Of a stretch of DNA of 64,000 nucleotides, positions 1 to 8,829 are shown piece after piece. The position numbers were made by a program, and so were the translations under genes. Position 1 is the first letter of the stretch, and each line of letters starts with the position of its first letter. Source of the stretch: Mycolicibacterium sp. P1-18 (lineage in GTDB: Bacteria; Actinomycetota; Actinomycetes; Mycobacteriales; Mycobacteriaceae); assembly GCF_008329535.1 (NCBI RefSeq), contig NZ_NPKR01000008.1, forward strand, positions 186,001 to 250,000. The letters are read 5' to 3'. The notes under the pieces were generated by a model. It ran no database searches, was not told the origin of the DNA, and saw only the letters and a program-made list of their open reading frames with translations.

Positions 1-655
1 GTTCCATGCCGGTGATCCACACGTCATGTCGGCGACCGTCGTCAACGCCGCCCGCGCCGGCGTGGCGCTCGGGGCGCACCCCGGGTTGCCCGACCTGACC
101 GGCTTTGGCCGACGCCAGATGGTCCTGTCCGCCGACGAGGTCCGCGACCTGGTGATCTACCAGGTGGGTGCCCTCAGCGCGTTCATCGCCGACGCCGGGG
201 GTCGCCTCAGCCACATCAAACCGCACGGGGCGTTCTTCGGGATGTTGTCCCGCGACGAAGATCTGATGCGGCCCCTCGCGCAATATGCGGCCCGGCTGGG
301 GGTGAAGGTCTTCGGACTGGCCGACACCGCCCACCAGCGCGCCGCGGACGCAGCCGGCGCAGAGTTCGTTCCGGAGCTCTACGTGGATCTGAACTACGAC
401 CGGGACGGGAACCTGGTGATCGTCCGACGACCCGAGGCCACCGACCCCGATGCCGCTGCGGCGAGGGTGAAGTCGGCAGTCACCTCGGGCACGATCGACG
501 CCAACGACGGCTCCACCTTGGCGGTCCGGTTCTCCAGCATCTGCGTGCACTCCGACACCCCGAACTGCGTCGAGGTGGCGAGAGCCGTCGTCTCTGCGCT
601 CCAAGAATGCCAGCAGGCATCACACCCCGAGAGGCAAACCATTGGCCACCCATGA
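1..655 (+). CDS. pxpA: 5-oxoprolinase subunit A, LamB/YcsF family (5' end outside window)
   Basis: The open frame enters from the left edge with FHAGDPHVM, which matches the conserved CGFHAGDP region of LamB/YcsF proteins, so the N-terminus is missing and the Met at 26 is not the start. Further family motifs are GAHPGLPD, SHIKPHGAFFG and ICVHSDTPN near the C-terminus. PxpA works with PxpB and PxpC in ATP-dependent opening of 5-oxoproline to glutamate in the cytoplasm. The stop overlaps the next start by 14 bases, and all five genes of this run overlap, which implies one translationally coupled operon. The family assignment is firm; the exact substrate is inferred from family and context. Confidence 0.9.
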   Translation, partial: FHAGDPHVMSATVVNAARAGVALGAHPGLPDLTGFGRRQMVLSADEVRDLVIYQVGALSAFIADAGGRLSHIKPHGAFFGMLSRDEDLMRPLAQYAARLGVKVFGLADTAHQRAADAAGAEFVPELYVDLNYDRDGNLVIVRRPEATDPDAAAARVKSAVTSGTIDANDGSTLAVRFSSICVHSDTPNCVEVARAVVSALQECQQASHPERQTIGHP

Positions 656-890
656 GATCTCGACGCCGCTACCGGGAATCTTCTACCGGAGTCCCGGACC
701 GGGAAAACCGCCCTACGTCTCGGAGGGGGATCACGTCGACGCCGGGCAGGCCATCGGTCTCGTGGAGATCATGAAGCAATTCAGCGAGGTGAAGAGTGAC
801 GTGGCCGGGGTGATCGACGAATTCGTGGTCGACGATCTCGGTGAAGTCGACCCCGGGACCGTCATCGCAATTCTGACGGAGGACCAATGA
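642..890 (+). CDS. Biotin carboxyl carrier protein, small single-domain
   Basis: An 82-residue protein starting at a TTG inside the end of pxpA. It is essentially one biotinyl/lipoyl-attachment domain: PLPGIFYRSP at the N-terminus, then a hairpin containing EIMKQF in which Lys45 is the expected biotinylation site. The usual motif is (A/V)MKM; here Ile precedes and Gln follows MK, a variation within carriers linked to PxpB/PxpC. The next gene encodes the biotin carboxylase, so this is probably its carrier. A longer accB with a Pro/Ala-rich linker, as in fatty-acid synthesis ACC, is absent. This supports a dedicated amidolyase-like role over housekeeping lipid synthesis. Confidence 0.85.
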   Translation: MATHEISTPLPGIFYRSPGPGKPPYVSEGDHVDAGQAIGLVEIMKQFSEVKSDVAGVIDEFVVDDLGEVDPGTVIAILTEDQ

Positions 891-2245
891 AGCGACTCCT
901 CGTAGCCAACCGCGGCGAGATCGCCGTGCGCATCATCCGGACGGCGCACGAGGTCGGGCTCGAGACCGTTCTCGCCGCCAGTGAGGCCGACCGCGCCAGC
1001 CTCGCCGCCGAACTGTCCGACGACGTGAGTGTCATCGGCCCCGCGCAGGCGGGCAAGAGCTATCTCAACGCCGCAGCCGTCATCGAGGCGCTGAAGACAT
1101 CTGGGGCAGACGCGGTGCACCCGGGGTACGGCTTCCTTTCGGAGGACGCGGAATTCGCGCGAATGGTCGAGGCCGCCGGCGCAACGTGGGTCGGACCGAG
1201 CCCCGACTCCATTGCGCTGATGGGCAACAAGGCCGCCGCCCGCCAAGCAGCCAAGGACGCCGGCGTACCGGTGCTGGTCGGCAGTGACGGAGCCGTCGGA
1301 CCCGACGACGACGTGGAGTCGATCGCGGCGTCGATCGGCTACCCGCTGCTGATCAAGGCCTCGGCTGGTGGCGGGGGCCGCGGTATCCGGATCGTCGAAT
1401 CGGCCGAGAAGCTGGCGGGGGAGATGCAGCTCGCCGTCGCCGAGGCCGGCGCCGCGTTCGGAGACCCCGCCGTCTACCTCGAGCGCTTCATCGACCGGGC
1501 ACGCCACGTCGAGGTGCAGATCCTGGGTGACGGAGTCGACGTCGTGCATCTCTTCGATCGCGACTGCTCGCTGCAGCGTCGTCAGCAGAAGATCGTCGAA
1601 GAGACGCCCGCGCCAAATCTCCCCGGCCATCTACGGGACCAAATGCTCTCCGCAGCAACGGAGCTGGGTCGCCGATGTGGGTACCGCGGAGCGGGCACGG
1701 TGGAATTCCTCTACGACGAGGCACGCGGAGAGATTTGCTTCATCGAGATGAACACCCGGCTTCAGGTCGAACACCCGGTGACCGAGATGATCACCGGCAT
1801 CGACCTGGTGCGAGAACAGTTGCGCATTGCCAGTGGCGAGCGGCTGGGTTACGACCAGAGTGCCGTCACCGGCAACGGTCATGCCATCGAGATGCGGATC
1901 AACGCCGAGAATCCAGCACAGGGGTTCATGCCCAGCCCGGGGACGATCACCGACGTCCGGTATCCCGGCGGCCCGGGGGTACGGGTCGACAGCGGGGTCG
2001 TCAGCGGCTCTACGGTGTCGCCCTACTACGACTCCCTGTTGGCCAAGGTCGTCGTCTGGCACTCCGACCGGCCGGCTGCGATCGCTCGGGCGCTCAGGGC
2101 GCTGTCGGAGCTTCAGATCACCGGAGTCGACACCACCGCAGGGTATCTGGAGGCAGTCCTGTCACACGAGGCCGTATCCGACGCGACGCACCACACCAAG
2201 TTCTTGGAACAATCCGCCGAACGACTGTTGCAGGGGACGGCATGA
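887..2245 (+). CDS. accC: Biotin carboxylase subunit (AccC family)
   Basis: A 452-residue protein, normal for a stand-alone biotin carboxylase. The N-terminal Rossmann-like domain begins KRLLVANRGEIAVRI. The ATP-grasp domain has the glycine loop SAGGGGRGIRI and the metal/active-site signature FIEMNTRLQVEHPVTE, and the C-terminal domain includes GFMPSPG. It carboxylates biotin on a carrier using ATP and bicarbonate. The start ATG overlaps the carrier stop (ATGA) and its stop overlaps pxpB in the same way. The position between pxpA and pxpB, with no carboxyltransferase gene nearby, suggests a urea-amidolyase or oxoprolinase-like carboxylation step rather than acetyl-CoA carboxylase. The substrate is an inference. 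Confidence 0.9.
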   Translation: MKRLLVANRGEIAVRIIRTAHEVGLETVLAASEADRASLAAELSDDVSVIGPAQAGKSYLNAAAVIEALKTSGADAVHPGYGFLSEDAEFARMVEAAGATWVGPSPDSIALMGNKAAARQAAKDAGVPVLVGSDGAVGPDDDVESIAASIGYPLLIKASAGGGGRGIRIVESAEKLAGEMQLAVAEAGAAFGDPAVYLERFIDRARHVEVQILGDGVDVVHLFDRDCSLQRRQQKIVEETPAPNLPGHLRDQMLSAATELGRRCGYRGAGTVEFLYDEARGEICFIEMNTRLQVEHPVTEMITGIDLVREQLRIASGERLGYDQSAVTGNGHAIEMRINAENPAQGFMPSPGTITDVRYPGGPGVRVDSGVVSGSTVSPYYDSLLAKVVVWHSDRPAAIARALRALSELQITGVDTTAGYLEAVLSHEAVSDATHHTKFLEQSAERLLQGTA

Positions 2246-3147
2246 CCACCACCGCGCTGCCGGAGCACGCCCGATACTCGTGGGGCGGCGACGAGTTCCT
2301 GTTCGTCGAGATCGACGAAGCCATGAGTCTGGAGGGCTTCTTCGTCGTCGGTGCCCTCGCGGAGGAGATTCGCGCCGCGAACATCGACGGAATCACCGAC
2401 ATCTGCCCGACGAACAATTCGCTTCTGCTTCGCTACGACCCCGACGTGACGGCACCGCGGACACTGCGATCGAAGGTTCAGGAACTCGAGACGAGCGTGC
2501 GCGCCGGCACGTCTCAGACCTCGACGGCACGGGTGATCGAAGTCCCGGTCTGGTACGACGATCCGTTCACTTCCGAGGTAGGCGAACGCTTTCGGTCGAA
2601 TCACCAAACGCCGGACAAGGGCGACCTCGACTTCGCGGCCGAGGTGAACGGCTTGGCCGACGCGCAGGAGTTCATCGAACGTCACCACGCCACTCCGTGG
2701 ATGGTGACCGCAGTCGGCTTCGTCGCCGGACTCCCGTTCATGTACCAGATGACCCCTCGCGAGAAGCAGTTGGAGGTACCCAAGTACCTCAGTCCTCGCA
2801 CCGACACGCCCGCCCTGACGGTCGGGCACGGCGGCTGCTTCTCCGTCGTCTATTCCGTCCGCGGGGCGGGCGGCTACCAGATGTTCGGCATCGCCGCGGC
2901 ACCCGTGTTCGCGCTGGACTCGGCGCTGCCTGACTTCCAGGAATCACCGGTGCTGTTTCGCGCGGGTGACATCGTGAAGTTCACGCCGATCGACGAAAAG
3001 CGATACGCAGCAGTCCATACCGAGCTCGAGCAGGGCACGTTCGGCTACCGGCGGGCCGAGGTCGAATTCGACCTCGCCCGGTGGACGGCCGATCCGGACG
3101 CATTCACCGCACACGTACTGGAGGCCCTCGATGGCACTACTGATTGA
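2242..3147 (+). CDS. pxpB: 5-oxoprolinase subunit B (KipI/allophanate hydrolase subunit 1 family)
   Basis: A 301-residue protein read from the ATG that overlaps the accC stop; the frame stays open far upstream, but that part is a shadow of accC. The family is recognised from VPVWYD, the FVAGLPFMYQMT region and the late block GGYQMFGIAA. KipI-type proteins pair with KipA-type proteins; as PxpB/PxpC they form the 5-oxoprolinase core with PxpA. Its end overlaps pxpC by 17 bases. It is slightly longer than typical KipI (about 240 residues), with an extra N-terminal stretch before WGGDEF. The family call is confident; the exact reaction is inferred from the neighbours. Confidence 0.88.
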   Translation: MTTTALPEHARYSWGGDEFLFVEIDEAMSLEGFFVVGALAEEIRAANIDGITDICPTNNSLLLRYDPDVTAPRTLRSKVQELETSVRAGTSQTSTARVIEVPVWYDDPFTSEVGERFRSNHQTPDKGDLDFAAEVNGLADAQEFIERHHATPWMVTAVGFVAGLPFMYQMTPREKQLEVPKYLSPRTDTPALTVGHGGCFSVVYSVRGAGGYQMFGIAAAPVFALDSALPDFQESPVLFRAGDIVKFTPIDEKRYAAVHTELEQGTFGYRRAEVEFDLARWTADPDAFTAHVLEALDGTTD

Positions 3148-4108
3148 CGAGCCAGGCCTGCAGTCCACGATCCAGGACTTGGGACGACCAGGGCACTACG
3201 ACGTCGGCATCCCGCTGGGTGGTGCGATGGATACGCTCTCGCACGAGATCGCGAACCTGTTGGTGGGCAACCCCCGCGACGCCGCGACGATCGAAGCGAC
3301 CTACACGGCACCGAAGTTCAGCGTCACGGAGCCGACCGTCATGGCGGTGACCGGCGCCGTCATGGAGGTCAGTGTCAACGGTGACGCGGTGCCGCAGTGG
3401 ACCGCCATCGCGCTGCAGGAGGGTGACGTGGTGGCCTGCGGCTTCGCGTCGGCAGGCACCCGAACCTACTTCGCCTTCGCCGGCGGGATCGACGTGCCCG
3501 TGGTGCTGGGCAGCCGCGGGACGTACTCGCTGGGAAAGCTCGGGGGCCTTCACGGTGGTCCGCTCGCCAGCGGGGACTCCGTACCCATCGGTGCCGCGAA
3601 TCATCAGGGCGCAGTGGGGCGCACCTTGGCCGAGGACCTACGACCGTCGTTCTCCCGTACCGTCACCGCCCGCGTGGTGGTGGGTCTCTACACCCATCTG
3701 TTGACCGCGCAGTCATTGGAGATGCTGACGTCGGCGGAGTGGAAGCTCACACCGGTCGCCGACCGGACGGGCCTTCGCTTCAAGGGCGACGAGAAGTTCG
3801 AGTTCGAGCAACGCGAGCAGCCGTTCGGGGCGGGATCGGATCCGTCGAACATCGTCGACGCCGGATACGCGATGGGGTCGATCCAGATACCCGGTGGAAG
3901 CCAGCCGATCGTGCTGCACCGAGACGCCGTCTCGGCGGGCGGCTACGCGATGGTCGCGACCGTCATCAGTGCCGACATGAACGTCCTCGCCCAGCTGGCT
4001 CCCGGCTCGACGGCGTCCTTCGACGCCGTCACCATCGACGAGGCGCTGACCGCGCGCCAGGAGGCCTCGTCCAGGCGCGCCCGGGTTCGCGAGGCTCTGT
4101 CGACTTAG
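3131..4108 (+). CDS. pxpC: 5-oxoprolinase subunit C (KipA/allophanate hydrolase subunit 2 family)
   Basis: A 325-residue biotin-dependent-carboxyltransferase-like protein (CT_A_B/AHS2 domain). Typical landmarks are the N-terminal GLQSTIQDLGRPGHYDVGIPLGG, AVTGA, FAFAGGIDVPVVLGSRGTY, DRTGLRFKG and the late GGSQPIVLHRDAVSAGGYAMVATV. It is the last gene of the five-gene operon; only 32 bases separate its stop from the end of the convergent hydrolase gene. Together with PxpA and PxpB it should form a cytosolic ATP-dependent 5-oxoprolinase. The carrier and carboxylase in the same operon raise the alternative of a biotin-dependent amidolyase. Confidence 0.9.
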   Translation: MALLIDEPGLQSTIQDLGRPGHYDVGIPLGGAMDTLSHEIANLLVGNPRDAATIEATYTAPKFSVTEPTVMAVTGAVMEVSVNGDAVPQWTAIALQEGDVVACGFASAGTRTYFAFAGGIDVPVVLGSRGTYSLGKLGGLHGGPLASGDSVPIGAANHQGAVGRTLAEDLRPSFSRTVTARVVVGLYTHLLTAQSLEMLTSAEWKLTPVADRTGLRFKGDEKFEFEQREQPFGAGSDPSNIVDAGYAMGSIQIPGGSQPIVLHRDAVSAGGYAMVATVISADMNVLAQLAPGSTASFDAVTIDEALTARQEASSRRARVREALST

Positions 4109-4140
4109 CGCAGCGCCGAGGTCCCGCCGCGGGTCCCCAG

Positions 4141-4977
4141 CTAGCCGAGATGGTGGGCGAGCAAGAGCCGGCTCAGTTCCGCCGGCTGTTCCTCCGGGAT
4201 GAAGTGACCGCAGTCGGTAATCGCCTGACCCAGCCGACGGGGCGCGAACGGCTCCCAGGCCTGGAGCACGTCGCCAGCCGCCCGTCTGCGATCTCCCCAG
4301 AGGACGTGAAGGGGGAGTTCGACGCGGTGTCCGCAGTCGTAGTCGCGTTGGTCGTGCTCGAGGTCCACCGCGGTGGCCCGGTAGTCGTCGAACCCGGCAC
4401 GAAGCGCTCCCGGCTCGGAGAACGCGGCCACATAGCTCGGAATCTCTTCCTCGACCCTCGCTCGCTGAAACGACCAGTCCGTGAAGAAATAGCGCAGATA
4501 CGCCTCGACATTCGAGCCGACGAGAAGTTCGGGAAGGTCGGCACGCTGGTGGAAGAGCCAATGCCAATGGCCCGCAGCCGATTCCGCGGTTCCCTGCCGG
4601 AAGGCGTGCAGGGTCGGCGTGATGTCCAAGAGTGTGACGTGACTGAGGACGTCGGCGTGATCGAGGGCAAAGCGGTGTGCGACACGCGCGCCACGGTCGT
4701 GGCCGACGAGCCGCAGCTCGTCGTACCCAAGAGCCTCCATCAATTCGCGGACGTCCTGAGCCATCCGTCGCTTGCCGTAGTCACCCACCGGTTTGTCCGT
4801 CCGGCCATATCCACGCAGATCCGGAGCCACGACGTGAAAGTGTTCGGCCAGCGCCGGCACGACGTGGCGCCAGCACAGTGACGTTTGTGGCCAACCGTGC
4901 AGCAGCACCATCAACGGGCCCTCACCGGCGCTGCGGTAGTTCATCGTGATCTCCGACAGTGCAATCGAGGTCTGCAT
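4141..4977 (-). CDS. Alpha/beta hydrolase, fluoroacetate/haloacid dehalogenase-like
   Basis: A 278-residue protein. The start chosen is the ATG at 4977 because AGGAG lies 6 bases upstream, although the frame is open to 5121. Motifs are the oxyanion HGWPQT, the nucleophile region VGHDRGARVAHR with Asp94 followed by Arg, and the late His in DCGHF. The Asp-Arg-x-x-Arg arrangement plus HWHWLFHQ match fluoroacetate dehalogenases, which hydrolyse the C-F or C-Cl bond of halo-acids through a covalent Asp ester. Soluble epoxide hydrolases share much of this pattern. It is divergent from the dienelactone-hydrolase-like gene at 5120. Fold and nucleophile are clear; the substrate is not. Confidence 0.8.
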   Translation of the reverse strand: MQTSIALSEITMNYRSAGEGPLMVLLHGWPQTSLCWRHVVPALAEHFHVVAPDLRGYGRTDKPVGDYGKRRMAQDVRELMEALGYDELRLVGHDRGARVAHRFALDHADVLSHVTLLDITPTLHAFRQGTAESAAGHWHWLFHQRADLPELLVGSNVEAYLRYFFTDWSFQRARVEEEIPSYVAAFSEPGALRAGFDDYRATAVDLEHDQRDYDCGHRVELPLHVLWGDRRRAAGDVLQAWEPFAPRRLGQAITDCGHFIPEEQPAELSRLLLAHHLG

Positions 4978-5119
4978 GCTGCTCCTTCGCTGAATCGGCG
5001 TCATCACTGCTCTTCGAGCGGTACCCCCGATTGCGGCCCGTATGACCAGGACTCGCGAAGTCGTTCGGCTCAGGGCGAAAGCTCTGTCCGGCCTCGACTC
5101 GACTGGATAGCGTTCTGCC

Positions 5120-5890
5120 ATGGTCGTTGCGCGGCAAGCCTTCTACGACGTCGACGGCCTGACTATGGTCGGACACCTCGTGCGTCCAGACGGTGAGGGT
5201 CCGTGGCCTGCGGTGCTCATCGGCCATGACGGAATCGGTCTGGAGGACTACCAGCGCGGCCGCGCCGACGTCCTCGCCGAGCGGGGACACGTCGTCCTCG
5301 CGATGGACTATCACGCTGGGCGCACGTACTTCGGGGAACCAGAGGCGATGCTGGCTCGGGTCATGCCGCTGCTGGCCGACCCTGACCGCATGCGGGCCAT
5401 CGGCCTCGCCGCGCTCGAGGTGCTGCTAGCCGAACCTGGAGCCGACCGCGATCGGCTGGCGATGGTGGGATTTGGCGCTGGCGGCAGAATCGTGCTGGAA
5501 CTCGCGGGCACGGGAACGCACGTCACGGCGCTCGCGGCGATCCACCCGGCCCTGCCCCTGGCCACCGACGCCTTGGAGTGGCGCGGCGTGGGCGGAGCAT
5601 TCCTGTTGGGCACCGGTTCCGAGGACCCCCTGTGCACCCCCGACCAGCTGATGGCCTTCGCCGCCGTCCTCCAAGACGCCGGGGTCGACTGGCGCGTCAA
5701 CGTCTACGGCGGAGCGCAGCACGCCTTCTGGGCCGCACCCGTGCCATCGGACGATGCCGTATCTGGACAGCTGATCACGGTTCCCGGTGTAGGGCATCAC
5801 CCCCTGCACGCGGCGCGGGCGTGGCGTGCGGTGCTGGACCTGCTCGACGAAACCGTGGCGCGCGGTCCCTCGGCGTCGACCGCGCGCTAG
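5120..5890 (+). CDS. Dienelactone hydrolase family protein lacking the nucleophile Cys
   Basis: A 256-residue single-domain protein of the dienelactone hydrolase fold. The N-terminal strand AVLIGHDGIGLEDY and helix LAERGHVVLAMDYH are typical, and the acid and base of the triad appear as the Asp of GSEDPL and the His of GAQHAF. The nucleophile elbow, normally G-Y-C-x-G-G, reads GFGAGG (117-122), so position 119 is Gly in place of Cys. Ordinary DLH catalysis is therefore unlikely unless another residue substitutes. The gene is divergent from the dehalogenase-like gene, with 142 bases between the starts. The family is confident and the activity doubtful. Confidence 0.8.
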   Translation: MVVARQAFYDVDGLTMVGHLVRPDGEGPWPAVLIGHDGIGLEDYQRGRADVLAERGHVVLAMDYHAGRTYFGEPEAMLARVMPLLADPDRMRAIGLAALEVLLAEPGADRDRLAMVGFGAGGRIVLELAGTGTHVTALAAIHPALPLATDALEWRGVGGAFLLGTGSEDPLCTPDQLMAFAAVLQDAGVDWRVNVYGGAQHAFWAAPVPSDDAVSGQLITVPGVGHHPLHAARAWRAVLDLLDETVARGPSASTAR

Positions 5891-5986
5891 ATCGACAGCG
5901 GTCGTGGAGCGCCGTTACAGCGATCTGTCAGCAAGGCCGTGGATGCTGACCCGACGCTAATTCTCGACATTGTGAGGTGTGACGCC

Positions 5987-6388
5987 ATGAGTGGTGTGAA
6001 GGTCGGTGCAATCGCCGTCGCGCTGATTGCCTCGTCGGCATGGTTCGGGTGCGGCGTGGCCGCCGCCGACGACTACAGCGGCCAGACCTATGCCGATGCG
6101 TCGAAGGCGATCAGCGGCGCAGGAAAGAAGGCCGTGGTGGCCAGCCGCGCGGGCGACGCGCTCGCGCAGGACGACTGCACCGTGGCCAAGTCCGAGCAGG
6201 CGCCGTGGATCAAGGGCGACGACTTCTCACCCGTGACGGACACCGTGTTGCTGAGCTTGAACTGCAACGCGGGAGTCGCCACGGCGACGACGCCTGGCAA
6301 CTCGGCGGCGAGTCCGGAGGGTCGGGCGGCCATCCAGGCGGCGAAGGACAAGGCAGCCAAGGCCGCGGCGTCGTCGGCGACCGGATAG
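5987..6388 (+). CDS. Secreted PASTA-like mycobacterial protein
   Basis: A 133-residue protein with a cleavable signal peptide: a short basic start, a hydrophobic run around residues 6-24, and an AAA-DD cleavage region. The mature part begins YSGQTYADASKAI and continues with a pattern like a single PASTA domain: a helix with Ala/Gly, VVASRAGDALAQDDCTV, then SEQAPW. Two Cys residues, in DDC and LNC, could pair outside the membrane. The tail is Ala/Lys-rich. The start ATG at 5987 is preceded by GAGGTG; an in-frame GTG at 5939 would spoil the signal peptide. Specific function is unknown; single PASTA-like exported proteins are common in mycobacteria. Confidence 0.7.
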   Translation: MSGVKVGAIAVALIASSAWFGCGVAAADDYSGQTYADASKAISGAGKKAVVASRAGDALAQDDCTVAKSEQAPWIKGDDFSPVTDTVLLSLNCNAGVATATTPGNSAASPEGRAAIQAAKDKAAKAAASSATG

Positions 6389-6415
6389 GCCCCGCCCCTT
6401 GGCCTTAGGCGGGAC
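6389..6415. terminator. Hairpin between convergent genes
   Basis: CCCGCC at 6391-6396 pairs with GGCGGG at 6408-6413, with CC/GG inside the loop giving a short extended stem. It sits in the 37-base gap between the ends of the secreted-protein gene and the DUF2252 gene. No U-tract follows, as is usual in mycobacteria. Confidence 0.4.
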
Positions 6416-6425
6416 ACCGTGACGA

Positions 6426-7754
6426 TCAGGTCGCGCTGACGCCCTGAATTCGACCCTCCCGAAACGCTTCGACGAAGTGCCGGTGGTCGTCGCGCACGAT
6501 CGCGGCGTAGTTCAGCCCGAAGTCGACCATGTCGGCGACGAATTCGGCGTCGCGACCGCCGATCACGCGGACGATTGCGTCCTCGGTCTGGAACGGAACC
6601 AGCGACTGATCGCTGTCGGTGTCGCTCACGCAGTGCACCTTGGCGACCGCCCGGCCCAACTGCTCGATGACCTCCACGAGTTCATCCGGCTCGGTTAACT
6701 CGCTCCAGTCGAGATCGGCCTCGTACGGTGAGATCTCGCTGACCACGAATCCGACGCCGTCGACGACGGTGTAGCCGAGGAGCGGATCGGCGTGGGCCTG
6801 CAGGGCACGTTGAGACACCACGGTGCGGTGCCCGTGGTGCTGGAAGTAGCGGTGAACGTCGGCGTCGTCGACCACTCGGCTGGGTGCCGCCACGTTGCCT
6901 TGTTTCATCGACAGCACCACGTCGTTGTCCAAGGCTTGGTTGAAGCCTTCGATCAGCACCGTGTAGGCGGGTAGTCCCGCGCTGCCGATGCCGAACCCGG
7001 TCTTGGCGACGACGTCCTTGACGTCGTAGGCGATCCCGCGAAAGCGCTGCGTGTCGGGGATCGTCTCGAGGTACTGGGCGAACGCCGCCTCCACCTTCTG
7101 CCGCTCCGCGTCGTCGAGGCGTCTGACACCGGACAGGTCGCGGAACCGACGGTCGTTCTCGCCGACGACGGTGATGCGGTCCAGCATCCCGGCGCGGGTC
7201 GACAACCGGGCCGACTCCAACGCCGAGAGCACTGCGCCCCGAGCGGTCAACAGGTTCAGCGAGAACGACGAATCGTCCTCGACGTCGACGAACCACCGCA
7301 CCTGGTCGACGTAGGCCCTGACGAAGGCTTCGATCAGCGTGGTGATGGCGCCGTCGGAAAGCGCCTTCTGCCAACACATCAGGGCGATGCTGGCCGCGAA
7401 ACGCTTCAAGTCCCAGGTGAAGTGCCCCACGTAGGCCTCGTCGAAGTCGTTGACGTCGAAGATCAACACGCCCGCGCCATCCATGTACGTGCCGAAGTTC
7501 TCCGCGTGAAGATCGCCCTGAATCCAGACCCGGCTGGTGCGCTCGTCCGCCCACCGGTCCTCGTCGGCGGCCACGTCGGCGTAGAAGATGCAGGCGCTGC
7601 CCCGGTAGAACGCGAACGGGTCGGCTGCCATCTTGCGGAACTTCGTCCGAAACGAGTCGGGATCGGCCGCCATCAGGTCCGAGAAGGCGTCGACCAGACT
7701 GGCCACGATGAATGACTCGCGGTCATCGCCCGTCGAGTCGGTCAACGTGGGCAC
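6426..7754 (-). CDS. DUF2252 family protein
   Basis: A 442-residue protein with the DUF2252 core. FYRGSACIFYADVA, then VWIQGDLHAENFGTY with the kinase-like HxEN motif, FDVNDFDEAYVGHFTWDLKRFAAS, and a later block TGFGIGSAGLPAYTVL. The D-N-D-F-D pattern and aminoglycoside-phosphotransferase-like GDLH suggest a phosphotransferase-like fold, but no reaction is established for the family. The gene is monocistronic, convergent with the secreted-protein gene, and its start is 88 bases downstream of the end of the DMT transporter gene. Family assignment is confident; function is unknown. Confidence 0.85.
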   Translation of the reverse strand: MPTLTDSTGDDRESFIVASLVDAFSDLMAADPDSFRTKFRKMAADPFAFYRGSACIFYADVAADEDRWADERTSRVWIQGDLHAENFGTYMDGAGVLIFDVNDFDEAYVGHFTWDLKRFAASIALMCWQKALSDGAITTLIEAFVRAYVDQVRWFVDVEDDSSFSLNLLTARGAVLSALESARLSTRAGMLDRITVVGENDRRFRDLSGVRRLDDAERQKVEAAFAQYLETIPDTQRFRGIAYDVKDVVAKTGFGIGSAGLPAYTVLIEGFNQALDNDVVLSMKQGNVAAPSRVVDDADVHRYFQHHGHRTVVSQRALQAHADPLLGYTVVDGVGFVVSEISPYEADLDWSELTEPDELVEVIEQLGRAVAKVHCVSDTDSDQSLVPFQTEDAIVRVIGGRDAEFVADMVDFGLNYAAIVRDDHRHFVEAFREGRIQGVSAT

Positions 7755-7842
7755 CCGCTACTAATCGGCATGCCCCACCATACGGCGATGCCGCTGTCCG
7801 CTTCGGTGCTCGCCGGATGACGCGAAACCCCGGTTCCGATGG

Positions 7843-8775
7843 TCACGTGGTGGTCAGACGGTCGCGTTCCGGCGGTGGTGAGTCAGCAGCCGAACGGCGA
7901 CCCAGGGCGATCGTGGCAGCCAGCATCGCGGCGACCGCGACCGGCAGTGCCAGGAAGCCGGCACCGCGCACCGTCAGGGTCTCACCCAAGACGATGGCAC
8001 CCAGAACCACGGCGACGACGGGCTCGCCGACGAGCATCACCGGGACCGACGCCTCAAGCGCTCCGGCCCGAAACGCCCACTGCTGCATGACCGTCACCAC
8101 GATCGCCAGCACGACGAGCGCATATGGCGCGGGCACGGTCAGCAACGCGTGCCAGCCGCCGATCTCGAACCGGTGGGTGCACACCTTCGTCACGACGGCG
8201 ATCGTGCCCAATCCGACGGCCACCGCGACCCCGAGCAGCATTGCCCGGAGCCGGCCGGCACTGCGGCGGGCGGCGGCCACACAGATCACCACGAGCGGAA
8301 CCACGCCCGCCAGCGCGAGGGCCCACGCGGGCACCGGGGACTTCGGGTGTCCCTCGCCTGGCCGGCCCACCAGCACGAACGCCGCGAGCCCGGCAGTCAG
8401 GAGAAGCGCCCAACCCCACTCGGGCACGGTGACGCGATCGTGCGTCCGCCAGGCGTTCAGCGGGAGCACGAACAGCAGCGCGGAGACCAGCAGCGGCTGC
8501 ACCAGCAGCAGCGATCCGTTCGCCAGGGCGAGCGCCTGAAAGCCGTACCCGGCGATCGCGGCGGCGGTGCCTGCCCACCACAACCGGTCGCGCAGCGCGG
8601 CCCTCATGACGGCGCCGGACAGTTCGTCGTCGGTGGAACGGTGCAGGGCTGCCTGACGGACGACGATGCCCACCGCCGCGGCCAGAGCGGACGCCAACGC
8701 CGAGCCGATCGCCAACGCGTGCGACGCCACCCACTCCACGAGGGCGGGCATACCCGGTGCCGGCACGAACGACAC
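7843..8775 (-). CDS. DMT-superfamily (EamA-like) membrane transporter
   Basis: A 310-residue protein with about nine or ten hydrophobic segments spread over the whole length and two related halves. The first half contains GYGFQALALANGSLLLVQPLL and the second the matching AGALEASVPVMLVGEPVVAVVLG; both glycine/proline helices are hallmarks of EamA-type transporters. The C-terminal tail after the last helix is Arg-rich and cytoplasmic. The substrate cannot be told. The start ATG at 8775 is followed by a periplasm-facing short segment before the first helix at residue 14. It is flanked by a DUF2252 gene and the PEP-hydrolase-like gene, all on the minus strand with no tight coupling. Confidence 0.8.
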   Translation of the reverse strand: MSFVPAPGMPALVEWVASHALAIGSALASALAAAVGIVVRQAALHRSTDDELSGAVMRAALRDRLWWAGTAAAIAGYGFQALALANGSLLLVQPLLVSALLFVLPLNAWRTHDRVTVPEWGWALLLTAGLAAFVLVGRPGEGHPKSPVPAWALALAGVVPLVVICVAAARRSAGRLRAMLLGVAVAVGLGTIAVVTKVCTHRFEIGGWHALLTVPAPYALVVLAIVVTVMQQWAFRAGALEASVPVMLVGEPVVAVVLGAIVLGETLTVRGAGFLALPVAVAAMLAATIALGRRSAADSPPPERDRLTTT

Positions 8776-8829
8776 CGGCCCTCGTCACGTCGACGTCCTC
8801 CTGCGGCGAGTTCAGCAACCCGCCGGCCG

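Noticed and set aside
4978..5121. N-terminal extension of the dehalogenase-like gene
   Set aside because: Sequence is Arg-rich without family similarity, and a good ribosome-binding site precedes the internal ATG at 4977.
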